Origin: Holophagaceae bacterium
GTDB lineage: Bacteria; Acidobacteriota; Holophagae; Holophagales; Holophagaceae
DNA: 39,359 nt
Reading direction: 5' to 3'
NCBI GenBank assembly: GCA_017859955.1
Contig: JAFNAB010000018.1
Span: 1 to 39,359, forward strand
The notes beneath the pieces are model-generated. The model saw nothing but the letters and a program-made list of their open reading frames with translations. It was not told the DNA's origin and searched no databases. The translations under genes were made by a program, and so were the position numbers. Positions 8,191-15,314 of this stretch are shown piece after piece; within the stretch, counting starts at the first letter, position 1, and the number at the start of each line of letters is the position of its first letter.

Positions 8191-10185
8191 ATGGCTTACA
8201 CCCGCATGGGAAACTATCTGCTTGCCAGTGAGCTTTCTGCGGACCCCCTGGGTGGAATCCATCGCGGCGTCACGACACAAGGCCCGGTTCTCGACCATAA
8301 TTTTCTCATCAGGGCCTTCTCCCAGGAGATCCAGGATGCAGGCCTGAGCGAGAAGGGCGAGGACATCGAACGAGCCATCGGCAGCCTGAGCAGCGCAAGG
8401 GGTCTCGGCACTGGCTATCGAATGGAAACGGCTGCCCCCGCCCATCTGGCCTGGGATTACCTCCCTGGGCGCAGCCTGGCCCAACTGATCGAGAAGACCC
8501 GCCAGGAGCAGATCCCCCTCGGCATCGATCACGCCCTATCAATCACCCAGGGCGTCTGTCAGGGCCTCCTCCAGATGAGGTCCCGGGGCTTGGCCCACGG
8601 CGTGCTGTCTCCCCACAGCATCTGGGTCAGCTTCGAGGGTGCCACCCAGATAGCCGATGCCCCCGTGGCTCCAACCATCTGCACCCTTCTGGCCAAATGC
8701 CCCACCCTGGCCAAGGCCATGGGACCGTACCGTCCAACCAAAGCGGCCAGTGCCTTCCTGATCGACCTTTACGCCCTGGGTGCCATGTTCTTCGAGCTCC
8801 TGACCCTGGAGCAGCTCCCAGCCCAGGACCTGATCCCCGCGGCTCTCGCCGACGCCACCCTCAAGGCGGCCCAGGACGAGGCTCCCATCCCGGCCGAGAT
8901 CCAGGCCTTCCTGGCCCGTCTCCTCCTGGTGGGTCAACCCTTTGAAAGCTCGGAGGAACTCACCTCTTCTCTCGAGAGCGTGCTCTACGACGGCGACTAC
9001 AGCCCCACGACCTTCAACATGGCCTTCTTCATGCACACCCTCTTCCGTGAGGAGAATGAGCAGGACACCCTTGCCATGAAGGAGGACCAGTCCACGGACT
9101 TCACGCCATACCTTCCGACCCTCGGCGAAGCGAACAGCGCTCCCGTGGACCGCGGCAAAATGATCCGCTGGGCCAGCCTCGGAGGGGTTGCCCTGATCCT
9201 GGTTGTGGGTGGTCTGGTTTACAACAACCACCGGGCCAATGTCCGGAACGCCGCCCTCCAGGCGGAATTGAAATCACTCAGGGACGCGGATGCGGTGCAG
9301 GCCTACATCCAGGGGGAGCTTCGGAAGCAGGAGGCTCGCCAGCAGGAGATCGAAGTCGAGCTGAAGAAGAAGCTCCAGGAGGAGAAGAAGGCTGAAGAGA
9401 AGGCCAGGATTGAAAAGGCCCTGGAGGAGTCCAGAAAGCGGACCCAGGAACTCGCCAAGGCCAGGGAGGAAGCCCAGAGGGAGCAGGAACGCCTCCGTCG
9501 CCGCCAGGAGCAGCTTGCGGCCAAGAGCAGGCAGACGACAACCCCCACCCCAGGTCCCGTCGCGGCTCCTGCCCCTGCCCAGGCTGCGGCACCCACCCCT
9601 GCCCCCGCCGCCCAATCCTCGGAGGCCCAGTTCCTCAATGCAGTACCTGCCCGCTATCCTCAGGCCGCCATCCGTCTCAACGCAGCCTCCCAGGACCGCT
9701 CGGTCACCGTGAAGGTCTACGTCGACTCCATGGGGCGCCCCCAGAAGACCATCGTAGTGAGTGGTGTCCCCGGCAGCTATGGTTTCGATGATGCCGCCGT
9801 GGAAGCCGCCAAGGCCTCCACCTACAGGCCTGCATCTCAGAATGGGCGCTCGGTCCCGGGCTGGGTTACCAAGACCTATGCCTTCGCCGCCCAGAACCAG
9901 GGAGGAAGCGCCTCCAGCGACTGCCAGATGATCAAGGTGGCCCCGGTCAAGCTCTCATCCGCCTCCCGGAAGTTCCTGAACGAGGACCGGGCCGTAACGG
10001 TCAAGGTCTATGTTGACTCAGTAGGTCGTCCGCAAAAGGTCATCGTCGTCAGTGGTGTGCCGGGCTCAGGTATTGACGAGGCAGTCCGGGATTCCGCTCT
10101 GGCCTCCACCTACCAGGCTGGCCAGCGGGACGGGAAGGCTGTGGCAGGCTGGGTCACCAAGACCTACAACCTGTCCAAGCAGTAG
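8191..10185 (+). CDS. Pseudokinase-transmembrane-coiled coil protein with two TonB C-terminal-like domains
   Basis: This 664-residue protein has an unusual domain order. Residues 1 to about 275 look like a Ser/Thr kinase fold that has lost catalysis: the catalytic-loop position reads HGVLSPHSI (near 137) instead of HRDLKPxN, the DFG position reads ADAPV, and no VAIK lysine is evident, while the alpha-F helix DLYALGAMFFELLT (near 192) is kept. A single membrane span sits near 325-345, then a charged coiled coil (about 350-445) and a Pro/Ala-rich linker. Two repeats of about 85 residues follow, each with VTVKVYVDSxGRPQKxIVVSGVPGS and ending GWVTKTY, as in TonB C-terminal domains. A GGAG ribosome site precedes ATG 8191. 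The layout suggests a cytoplasmic pseudokinase linked to periplasmic peptidoglycan- or outer-membrane-contacting domains. The function is unknown. Confidence 0.85.
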   Translation: MAYTRMGNYLLASELSADPLGGIHRGVTTQGPVLDHNFLIRAFSQEIQDAGLSEKGEDIERAIGSLSSARGLGTGYRMETAAPAHLAWDYLPGRSLAQLIEKTRQEQIPLGIDHALSITQGVCQGLLQMRSRGLAHGVLSPHSIWVSFEGATQIADAPVAPTICTLLAKCPTLAKAMGPYRPTKAASAFLIDLYALGAMFFELLTLEQLPAQDLIPAALADATLKAAQDEAPIPAEIQAFLARLLLVGQPFESSEELTSSLESVLYDGDYSPTTFNMAFFMHTLFREENEQDTLAMKEDQSTDFTPYLPTLGEANSAPVDRGKMIRWASLGGVALILVVGGLVYNNHRANVRNAALQAELKSLRDADAVQAYIQGELRKQEARQQEIEVELKKKLQEEKKAEEKARIEKALEESRKRTQELAKAREEAQREQERLRRRQEQLAAKSRQTTTPTPGPVAAPAPAQAAAPTPAPAAQSSEAQFLNAVPARYPQAAIRLNAASQDRSVTVKVYVDSMGRPQKTIVVSGVPGSYGFDDAAVEAAKASTYRPASQNGRSVPGWVTKTYAFAAQNQGGSASSDCQMIKVAPVKLSSASRKFLNEDRAVTVKVYVDSVGRPQKVIVVSGVPGSGIDEAVRDSALASTYQAGQRDGKAVAGWVTKTYNLSKQ

Positions 10186-10198
10186 GCGGGAACTGCAT

Positions 10199-10224
10199 CC
10201 CGAAGTCCTGCGAGGGGCTTCGGG
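10199..10224 (+). terminator. Terminator-like hairpin after the pseudokinase-TonB gene
   Basis: A stem of CCCGAAG paired with CTTCGGG, extended inward by a G-T pair and two more GC pairs, begins 13 bases after the stop codon at 10185. No T-run follows, so intrinsic termination is uncertain. Confidence 0.35.
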
Positions 10225-10241
10225 TCAGCGTATAAATCGAC

Positions 10242-10263
10242 ATATCGAAACTTTCCGATATAT
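10242..10263 (+). promoter_or_regulatory. Probable ArsR operator
   Basis: An inverted repeat, ATATCG-(8 bases)-CGATAT, lies about 40-60 bases upstream of the arsR start in an AT-rich pocket of an otherwise GC-rich stretch. ArsR/SmtB repressors bind 12-2-12-like imperfect palindromes at their own promoter, so this is the natural autoregulatory site. A TACACT box at 10278-10283 could be the -10 element; no convincing -35 was seen. Confidence 0.55.
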
Positions 10264-10301
10264 CCACATCCCCATGCTACACTCCCCACTGGAGTGAGCC
10301 C

Positions 10302-10676
10302 ATGGTGGATAACCTGCGATTCCTGGTGGAACAACTGAAGGCGGTGTCACACCCGCTCCGCCTTCGCGTACTTGCCCTCCTGGCTGTCGGCGAGTACTGC
10401 GTATGCCAGGTGGCCGAAGTCCTCCAGGTGCCCCAATCTTCGGTTTCTGAGGCCCTGAAGGAACTCCGCCGGGCCGGATTTGTCAGGGAACGCAAGGAGG
10501 GTCGCTGGGTCTTCGTATCCACGACGCCGGCCTCCGAGGCTTCGCCCCTGCTCCAGGGCCTCCTGGCCGAGGTGGCGCCCTTGCCGGAAACCCTCCAGGA
10601 TCGGACCCAGGCCGAAGCCGTCAAGGCCCTTGCCCTCCCCATCCCCTGCCCGGCCTCCAAGGTGCAGCATGGTTGA
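10302..10676 (+). CDS. arsR: ArsR/SmtB-family metalloregulator with CxC site
   Basis: This 124-residue winged-helix repressor is the first gene of the permease-thioredoxin operon. The DNA-recognition helix region is SSVSEALKELRRAGFV and the beta-wing EGRWVFVS. In the alpha-3 helix position it has EYCVCQVAEVL with Cys33 and Cys35, the classic ELCVCDL-type As(III)/Sb(III) site of E. coli and R773 ArsR. A further Cys lies near the C-terminus (PIPCPAS). It would repress the operon until trivalent arsenic or a similar thiophilic metalloid binds. Its stop overlaps the permease start by 8 bases (ATGGTTGA), so the two are coupled. It belongs to a different cysteine class from the second ArsR in this window (15315-15638). 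Confidence 0.9.
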   Translation: MVDNLRFLVEQLKAVSHPLRLRVLALLAVGEYCVCQVAEVLQVPQSSVSEALKELRRAGFVRERKEGRWVFVSTTPASEASPLLQGLLAEVAPLPETLQDRTQAEAVKALALPIPCPASKVQHG

Positions 10677-11706
10677 GTCCTCCTCCTTCATGCGCCGAAG
10701 GGGATGGGTGCCGCTTGCCCTCCTGCTCTGGATAGCCCTCTACGCCATCTGCCACCCTCTGTCTGAATGGATCGCCTTCGGGCTCTTCCGCCTCACCCCC
10801 AAGTCCCACCTGGGCGAGTCCGTGGCCTTCTTCCTCTACGATGGCCCCAAGGTGCTCCTCCTGCTCACCCTGGTGGTCTTCGTCGTCACCTTCCTCCAGT
10901 CCTTCATCAGCCCAACCCGGGTCCGCGACACCCTGTCGAAGCGCCGGGCGGGCCTGGGGAACGCCCTGGCCTCCCTCTTCGGGGTCATCACGCCATTCTG
11001 CTCCTGCTCGGCCATCCCCCTCTTCATCGGTTTTCTGAGGGCTGGCGTGCCCCTGGGCGTGACCTTCAGCTTCCTGGTGGCGGCCCCCATGATCAACGAG
11101 GTGGCCCTGGGGCTCCTTTTCGCCATGTTCGGGTGGAAGATCGCCCTCCTCTACGCGGGCACGGGGCTGGTGATCGCCTTCAGTTCAGGACTGGTCCTTG
11201 GACAGCTCGGAATGGAGCGGCACCTGGAGCCCTGGGTGCAGGACGTCCTGAAACTCTCTCCCACAGGAGAACTGGAAGAGGAGCGGCCCAGCCTCGACCA
11301 GCGACTGGATCAAGCCACTCAGGGTGTGCGGGACATCGTGGGCAAGGTCTGGCCTTACATCCTGGGGGGCATCGCAGTGGGGGCCCTGATCCATGGCTAT
11401 GTGCCCCAGGCCTTCATGGCGGGCCTGCTGGGCAGGAGCACCTGGTACAGCGTCCCTCTGGCCGTGCTGGTGGGGGTTCCCCTCTACTCCAACGCCGCAG
11501 GTGTCCTGCCTATCGTAGAGGCCCTCCTGGGCAAGGGCGCTGCCCTGGGTTCGACCCTGGCCTTCATGATGGCGGTCATCGGCCTCTCGCTTCCCGAAGT
11601 CGTCATCCTTCGCAAGGTCATGCGCCCCAGGCTCATCGCCACATTCGTAGGCATCGTGGCCCTCGGCATCCTGCTGGTGGGCTACATCTTCAACGCCATT
11701 CTCTAG
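10669..11706 (+). CDS. ArsP/DUF318-family permease (metal or metalloid efflux)
   Basis: This 345-residue membrane protein belongs to the ArsP_1/DUF318 permeases, which include ArsP (trivalent organoarsenical efflux) and the SO_0444 group proposed for Cu/Zn efflux. About eight to ten hydrophobic segments are visible. The signature FCSCSAIPLFIGFLRAGVPLG near residue 108 carries the conserved CSC cysteines, and a second half-signature VGVPLYSNAAGVLPIVEALL supports the internal repeat seen in the family. A charged cytoplasmic loop (about residues 197-222) separates the halves. It is translated from ATG 10669 within the end of arsR. Neighbouring thioredoxins and CcdA suggest that substrate handling is linked to thiol chemistry. 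The actual substrate (methylarsenite, arsenite or a metal) cannot be read from sequence. Confidence 0.85.
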   Translation: MVESSSFMRRRGWVPLALLLWIALYAICHPLSEWIAFGLFRLTPKSHLGESVAFFLYDGPKVLLLLTLVVFVVTFLQSFISPTRVRDTLSKRRAGLGNALASLFGVITPFCSCSAIPLFIGFLRAGVPLGVTFSFLVAAPMINEVALGLLFAMFGWKIALLYAGTGLVIAFSSGLVLGQLGMERHLEPWVQDVLKLSPTGELEEERPSLDQRLDQATQGVRDIVGKVWPYILGGIAVGALIHGYVPQAFMAGLLGRSTWYSVPLAVLVGVPLYSNAAGVLPIVEALLGKGAALGSTLAFMMAVIGLSLPEVVILRKVMRPRLIATFVGIVALGILLVGYIFNAIL

Positions 11707-11714
11707 GAGATCCC

Positions 11715-11948
11715 ATGCTCATCGAAGTCTTCGGCTCCGGCTGCGCCAAGTGCGAAACCCTGACCCAGAACGCCAAGAAGGCCGTGGAACTGTCCGGTGG
11801 CGACCACGCGGTGGTAAAGATCAACGACTTCGCGGCCATCGCCGCCCGGGGCATCCTGGGCACCCCCGCTCTCGCCATCGACGGCAAGCTGCGCTTCCAG
11901 GGCAAGGTGGCCAGCGCCGACGAGATCCTCTCCATGTTGAAGGCCTAG
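11715..11948 (+). CDS. Small thioredoxin-fold protein, TM0996/MTH895 type
   Basis: This 77-residue cytoplasmic protein is a minimal redox-active thioredoxin of the TM0996/MTH895 family, with strand LIEVFGSGCAKCETL carrying the CxxC pair Cys10 and Cys13 and a cis-Pro segment ILGTPALAIDGKLRFQG. An AGGAG ribosome site lies upstream of ATG 11715, eight bases after the permease stop. Genes of this family often sit beside ArsP/DUF318 permeases and arsR, where they may reduce permease cysteines or deliver the thiol-bound metalloid. That role is inferred from context. Confidence 0.87.
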   Translation: MLIEVFGSGCAKCETLTQNAKKAVELSGGDHAVVKINDFAAIAARGILGTPALAIDGKLRFQGKVASADEILSMLKA

Positions 11949-11957
11949 GAGGCAACC

Positions 11958-12341
11958 ATGCGATTTCATTTACCCGCGCTCTTCCTGGGGGCCTCACTGG
12001 CCCTGTCTGCCCAGTCCTCCGTGCCCGCCCTGGACCCGGCGGGCCTCCGGCAGGCCCTGAAATCCGGCCAATGGACCATCATCGAGTTCGGCGGCCCCAC
12101 CTGCGTGCCTTGCAAGCGCATGCAGCCCATCCTGGGGGAGCTCCAGGCACGGTTCGGAGATCGGGTGCAGATAAGGAATCTCTATATCACCGAGTACCCC
12201 AAGGAGGCCCAGGCCCATCGGGTGATGGTCATGCCCACCCAGGTAATCTTCGACCCCAAGGGCAGGGAGGTGTCCCGGCACATGGGGTTCTGGCCCAGGG
12301 AGGAATTCCTGGCGGCCCTGGCCCAGGCCGGGCTGAAGTGA
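11958..12341 (+). CDS. Periplasmic thioredoxin-like protein
   Basis: This 127-residue protein has a signal peptide (about 1-18, ending LSAQ) and a thioredoxin fold with IIEFGGPTCVPCKRMQPIL (Cys49 and Cys52) and the cis-Pro strand VMVMPTQVIFD. It is therefore expected outside the inner membrane, in contrast to the cytoplasmic TM0996-type protein just upstream. The next gene is CcdA-like and starts one base after this stop. CcdA proteins pass electrons across the membrane to periplasmic thioredoxins, so this is its likely partner. An AGGAGGC ribosome site precedes ATG 11958. Confidence 0.87.
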   Translation: MRFHLPALFLGASLALSAQSSVPALDPAGLRQALKSGQWTIIEFGGPTCVPCKRMQPILGELQARFGDRVQIRNLYITEYPKEAQAHRVMVMPTQVIFDPKGREVSRHMGFWPREEFLAALAQAGLK

Positions 12342-12342
12342 G

Positions 12343-13053
12343 ATGAGCGAACTCCTCGCGCGGCTGGCGGAACTGGTGGCCCAGGCCCCGGCGCTCCAGC
12401 AGCTTGGCCTGGTCTTTCTGGGAGGGCTCCTCACCTCCGCCAATCCCTGCGTTCTGGTGGCCGCCCCCTTGGTCGTGGGTTTCACCGGAGGCACCGCGCA
12501 GGGACGCCATCACCCCATGGTGCTGTCGGGCGCATTCGCACTTGGACTTGCCGCCGTCTTCACGCTGCTTGGATTGCTCGCCGCCGTGACGGGCACCCTG
12601 CTCGGGGATATCGGCTGGGGCTGGAAAGCCCTGCTGGGGCTCATCCTGCTGGCCATTGGTCTTCACCTTCTCGGCCTTTACTCCCTGCCCTCCCCTTCTC
12701 CCAGGCAAATGGGCCGATTCCAGGGTGCGGGGCTCCTGGGGGCCTTCGCCCTGGGGGGACTCACCGGAACCCTTTCCGCTCCCTGCGCCACCCCCGCCCT
12801 GGCGGCAGTACTGACCATCGTGGCTCTCCAGAAGCAGATCGTCTGGGGTGGCGTACTGCTCTTCGGCTATGCCCTGGGCCATGTCTTGCTCCTCTTCCTG
12901 GCCGGGGCCTCCAGTGGGTGGGCCAGCAAGTATGCCCAGAGTCGTTTCTCCAGGGTCCTGGGGCGCTGGCTCCCCAAGGCCATGGGTGTCCTGCTCACCT
13001 TCTGCGGCCTCTGGGTCCTGCGATTGGCCTGGCAGGCGCGTTCCATGATCTGA
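12343..13053 (+). CDS. CcdA/DsbD-type transmembrane thiol-electron carrier
   Basis: This 236-residue protein has six predicted membrane segments and the two conserved cysteines of the CcdA/DsbD-beta family: Cys36 in TSANPCVLVAAPL and Cys148 in LSAPCATPALAAV, each beside proline as usual. Such proteins carry reducing power from cytoplasmic thioredoxin to periplasmic thiol proteins. Set between a cytoplasmic and a periplasmic thioredoxin gene and a metalloid permease, it would complete a cytoplasm-to-periplasm relay dedicated to this operon. No cytochrome c maturation genes are nearby, which makes a general cytochrome role less likely. Confidence 0.87.
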   Translation: MSELLARLAELVAQAPALQQLGLVFLGGLLTSANPCVLVAAPLVVGFTGGTAQGRHHPMVLSGAFALGLAAVFTLLGLLAAVTGTLLGDIGWGWKALLGLILLAIGLHLLGLYSLPSPSPRQMGRFQGAGLLGAFALGGLTGTLSAPCATPALAAVLTIVALQKQIVWGGVLLFGYALGHVLLLFLAGASSGWASKYAQSRFSRVLGRWLPKAMGVLLTFCGLWVLRLAWQARSMI

Positions 13054-13074
13054 CCCACATCAAAGGAGTCCGCA

Positions 13075-13446
13075 ATGTCCTGTGCCTGTTCCACCCATAC
13101 CAACCGCTTCGCCTACGCCTGTTCCGGGGCAGCCAATACGGGGCTTCTGGCGGACCAGGCCGTCCGGCGCCTCGCCCTGCAGGGGGGGGTGCGGGTGACC
13201 TGCCTTGCCGCCGTGGGGGCAGAACTCGAGGGATTCCTCAAGAACGCCCGGGAGGCCCAGCTCAACCTCGTGGTGGATGGCTGCCCCACCGCCTGCGGGC
13301 ACAAGACCTTCCAGCGGTTGGGGCTGCCCCATACCTCCCTGGTGCTGACGGATTTCGGGGTCGAGAAGGGGAAGACCCTGGTGGACGAGGCCCTCATCGC
13401 CAGCACGGTCGAACGCCTCGCCCTCAGCCTGCCTGCCCAGCCATGA
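13075..13446 (+). CDS. DGC-domain putative zinc-binding protein
   Basis: This 123-residue Cys-rich protein matches the DGC family (putative zinc-binding). Seen in order are Cys3 and Cys5, the family start YACSGAANTG (Cys16), Cys43, and the naming motif VVDGCPTACGHK (DGC at 68-70, Cys74). DGC proteins are often encoded beside arsR and ArsP-type permeases, but their biochemical role is not established. A metal or metalloid chaperone is a reasonable guess from the cysteines. An AGGAG ribosome site precedes ATG 13075, and the stop overlaps the next start (ATGA at 13443-13446). Confidence 0.82.
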   Translation: MSCACSTHTNRFAYACSGAANTGLLADQAVRRLALQGGVRVTCLAAVGAELEGFLKNAREAQLNLVVDGCPTACGHKTFQRLGLPHTSLVLTDFGVEKGKTLVDEALIASTVERLALSLPAQP

Positions 13447-13640
13447 GACCCGAGGATACAGGCTTAGCATGCGTCCGCTGCAAGCAGCCCATGACCGAGG
13501 CCGAGGCCTGTGAGGATCACGGGGAGCTGATCTGCGAGGACTGCTACATCCAGGCTTGCACACCGGCCCAGACCATCGGGCACGGCCTTCCGTCCACAGG
13601 GCGGGCGGCCCTTCCTGGGCCTGGGCGGGGCGGGCGCTGA
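13443..13640 (+). CDS. Small zinc-ribbon/LIM-like protein
   Basis: This 65-residue protein starts at ATG 13443 overlapping the DGC stop, which supports translation. It carries CVRC at 10-13, Cys23, His26, CEDC at 31-34 and Cys39, a pattern able to bind one or two zinc ions. The last 20 residues or so are Gly/Pro-rich and probably disordered. No family could be named. As the last gene of the arsR-permease operon it may act with the DGC protein in metal or metalloid binding; this is inference. Confidence 0.6.
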   Translation: MRPEDTGLACVRCKQPMTEAEACEDHGELICEDCYIQACTPAQTIGHGLPSTGRAALPGPGRGGR

Positions 13641-13683
13641 ACCATGGATCCAGAGTCCTGACATCCTGCCTCGCGGACATCAG

Positions 13684-13739
13684 CTAGTGTGGTGGCCCGG
13701 AATAACTGGGACCAGCTCCAAGACGGGCCACCACACTAG
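13684..13739. repeat. Perfect 16-bp inverted repeat between convergent ars operons (MITE-like or bidirectional terminator)
   Basis: Arms 13684-13699 and 13724-13739 are exact reverse complements (CTAGTGTGGTGGCCCG) around a 24-base loop, which itself holds a small CTGG-GA-CCAG palindrome. Each arm carries a TA dinucleotide, as expected if a short element had inserted at TA, like IS630/Tc1-type elements. The stop codon of arsC (13736-13738) is formed by the right arm. No T-run is present. It could serve as a two-way terminator between the converging operons. Confidence 0.6.
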
Positions 13740-14137
13740 GCACCCAGGCGCTCCAGTCTTTGCCGGATCTCGTCCCGGGCGACACGCATAGGCTGCCGAA
13801 GCTGTTCCGGCGTGGGATCCGCAACCCGGCAGGCCGGATCCGGGATGGGCCAGTGCACACGCTCCGCCTGGCCGAAAAAGACCGGGCAGACCTCCTCAGC
13901 GCAGAGGGTGATCACGAGATCGATGCCTGCAGGATCGATCTCGGAAACGGACTTGCTCCGGTGCCCGCTGATATCGATGCCCAGTTCCGCAAGGACCTCG
14001 ATGGCCTGGGCGTTCACCCGGCCGGGACGGCTTCCCGCGCTCTGGATAGTCCATCCAGGGAACATCTGGCGGGCCAGTCCCTCCGCCATCTGGGAGCGGG
14101 CGCTGTTGGCCACACAGAGGAAGAGGAGGCTCTTCAC
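13736..14137 (-). CDS. arsC: Arsenate reductase, low-molecular-weight phosphatase type
   Basis: This 133-residue protein is a thioredoxin-coupled ArsC related to low-molecular-weight tyrosine phosphatases. The P-loop is [16 protein letters not shown] with nucleophile Cys8. The resolving cysteines appear as [11 protein letters not shown] (Cys79 and Cys84), and DPAC and the WPIPDP loop hold the general-acid Asp. It reduces arsenate to arsenite for export by the Acr3 pump, whose gene overlaps it by four bases (stop of acr3 at 14134, arsC start at 14137). Its last codons and stop lie in the right arm of the 13684-13739 inverted repeat, so the repeat may have redefined its C-terminus. It is cytoplasmic. 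Confidence 0.92.
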   Translation of the reverse strand: MKSLLFLCVANSARSQMAEGLARQMFPGWTIQSAGSRPGRVNAQAIEVLAELGIDISGHRSKSVSEIDPAGIDLVITLCAEEVCPVFFGQAERVHWPIPDPACRVADPTPEQLRQPMRVARDEIRQRLERLGA

Positions 14138-15303
14138 GCGGACTCCTGGGATTCCGGGTACCAGCGCCGCTTCAACCAGAAGGCCACGCTCACCAGACTG
14201 ATGAGCACCGGCACTTCCACCAGAGGCCCGATGACGGCGGCGAAGGCCGCTCCATGGGCGATGCCGAAGGTGGCCACGGCCACCGCAATGGCCAGTTCGA
14301 AGTTGTTGCTGGCGGCGGTGAAACTCAGCGTGGCGCTCTGGGGATAGCTGGCACCGACCTGCTTCGACATCCAGAAGCTCACCAGGAACATCACCACGAA
14401 ATAGATCAGCAGTGGAATGGCGATGCGGACCACATCGAGGGGCAGCTTCACGATGGCCTCACCCTTGAGACTGAACATCACGATGATTGTGAAGAGCAGG
14501 GCAATGAGGGTGATGGGACTGATCCGGGGCACGAAGACCCTGTGGTACCAGTCCAACCCCTTGGCCCGACCCAGGACATAGCGCGTCAGGAAGCCCGCGA
14601 TGAAGGGGATGCCGAGGTAGATGAAGACACTCTTCGCGATCTGTCCGATGGTGATGGCCACCACGGCTCCCTGGAGGCCCAGCTTGGCCGGCAGCACGGT
14701 GGCGAAGAACCAGGCGTAGACGCTGAAGAAGAGCACCTGGAAGATCGAGTTGAAGGCCACCAGTCCGGCGCAGTACTCCGTATCCCCCTTGGCCAGGTCG
14801 TTCCAGACAATGACCATGGCGATGCAGCGGGCCAGCCCGATGAGAATCAGGCCGATCATGTACTCGGGCCGGTCCCGCAGGAAGAGCACCGCCAGACCGA
14901 ACATGAGCAGGGGGCCGATGATCCAGTTCTGGACCAGGGAGAGCAGCAGCAGCTTCCCGCCACCGGAGGCAGGGATGGCAGCGAGGTCGGCGTCCAGGGC
15001 AGGCTCGGCCTGGCCAGGACGCGGGGAGCGCGAGGGGGACGCAGAGGGCCCTTGGGCCCGGGCGGTCCCCCTCGCACCAGAGAAGACCAGATGCAGTTCC
15101 TCATATTTCACCTTGGCCAGGGGCGGATACATCATCAGGATCAGGCCCGCCGCCAAAGGGACGCTGGTGGTGCCCACGTTCCAGGCATTGATGGCGGCGT
15201 TGAAGCCCGGCACCGCATAGCCCAACAGGACACCCAGCCCCATGGCAAGGAAGATCCATAGGGTCAGGTAGCGATCCAGGAAGGAAAGGCGTTTCCCGCT
15301 CAT
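14134..15303 (-). CDS. acr3: Arsenite efflux permease Acr3 with an in-frame insertion
   Basis: This 389-residue inner-membrane carrier of the Acr3 (bile-acid/arsenite/riboflavin) family exports As(OH)3. Family marks are [34 protein letters not shown] (with the essential Cys) and the [16 protein letters not shown] block. Between YEELHLVF and [13 protein letters not shown], which are nearly contiguous in normal Acr3, about 40 extra residues (roughly 76-115) occur, rich in Ala, Pro, Ser and Arg. They are encoded by a palindromic repeat (15001-15075) also found at miaA. The extra loop lies in the cytoplasmic link between early membrane helices and may be tolerated. I chose ATG 15303 because CAGGAG lies just upstream; an in-frame ATG at 15324 would overlap arsR. 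Confidence 0.9.
   Translation of the reverse strand: MSGKRLSFLDRYLTLWIFLAMGLGVLLGYAVPGFNAAINAWNVGTTSVPLAAGLILMMYPPLAKVKYEELHLVFSGARGTARAQGPSASPSRSPRPGQAEPALDADLAAIPASGGGKLLLLSLVQNWIIGPLLMFGLAVLFLRDRPEYMIGLILIGLARCIAMVIVWNDLAKGDTEYCAGLVAFNSIFQVLFFSVYAWFFATVLPAKLGLQGAVVAITIGQIAKSVFIYLGIPFIAGFLTRYVLGRAKGLDWYHRVFVPRISPITLIALLFTIIVMFSLKGEAIVKLPLDVVRIAIPLLIYFVVMFLVSFWMSKQVGASYPQSATLSFTAASNNFELAIAVAVATFGIAHGAAFAAVIGPLVEVPVLISLVSVAFWLKRRWYPESQESA
15001..15075. repeat. Palindromic element, copy 1, inside acr3
   Basis: Bases 15023-15046 match 28079-28102 with one mismatch, and 15059-15074 match 28116-28131 with one mismatch, in the same orientation. The sequence between the matching arms (12 bases here) is different. 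CGAGGGGGAC and GTCCCCCTCG pair as a long outer stem, with GGGCCC-AA-GGGCCC forming the inner stem on the minus strand. A weaker match (AGGCTCGGCC) extends to 15001. The element keeps the acr3 reading frame open. Confidence 0.75.
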
Positions 15304-15314
15304 GGGGGCTCCTG

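Noticed and set aside
12918-13442. Plus-strand open frame extending upstream of the small zinc-ribbon gene
   Set aside because: It overlaps ccdA and the DGC gene in another frame and lacks protein-like composition. The ATGA overlap at 13443 gives a natural start.
13684-13739. Classical Rho-independent terminator
   Set aside because: The stem is strong but the 24-base loop is long and no T-run follows on either strand, so it is kept as a repeat with a possible termination role.
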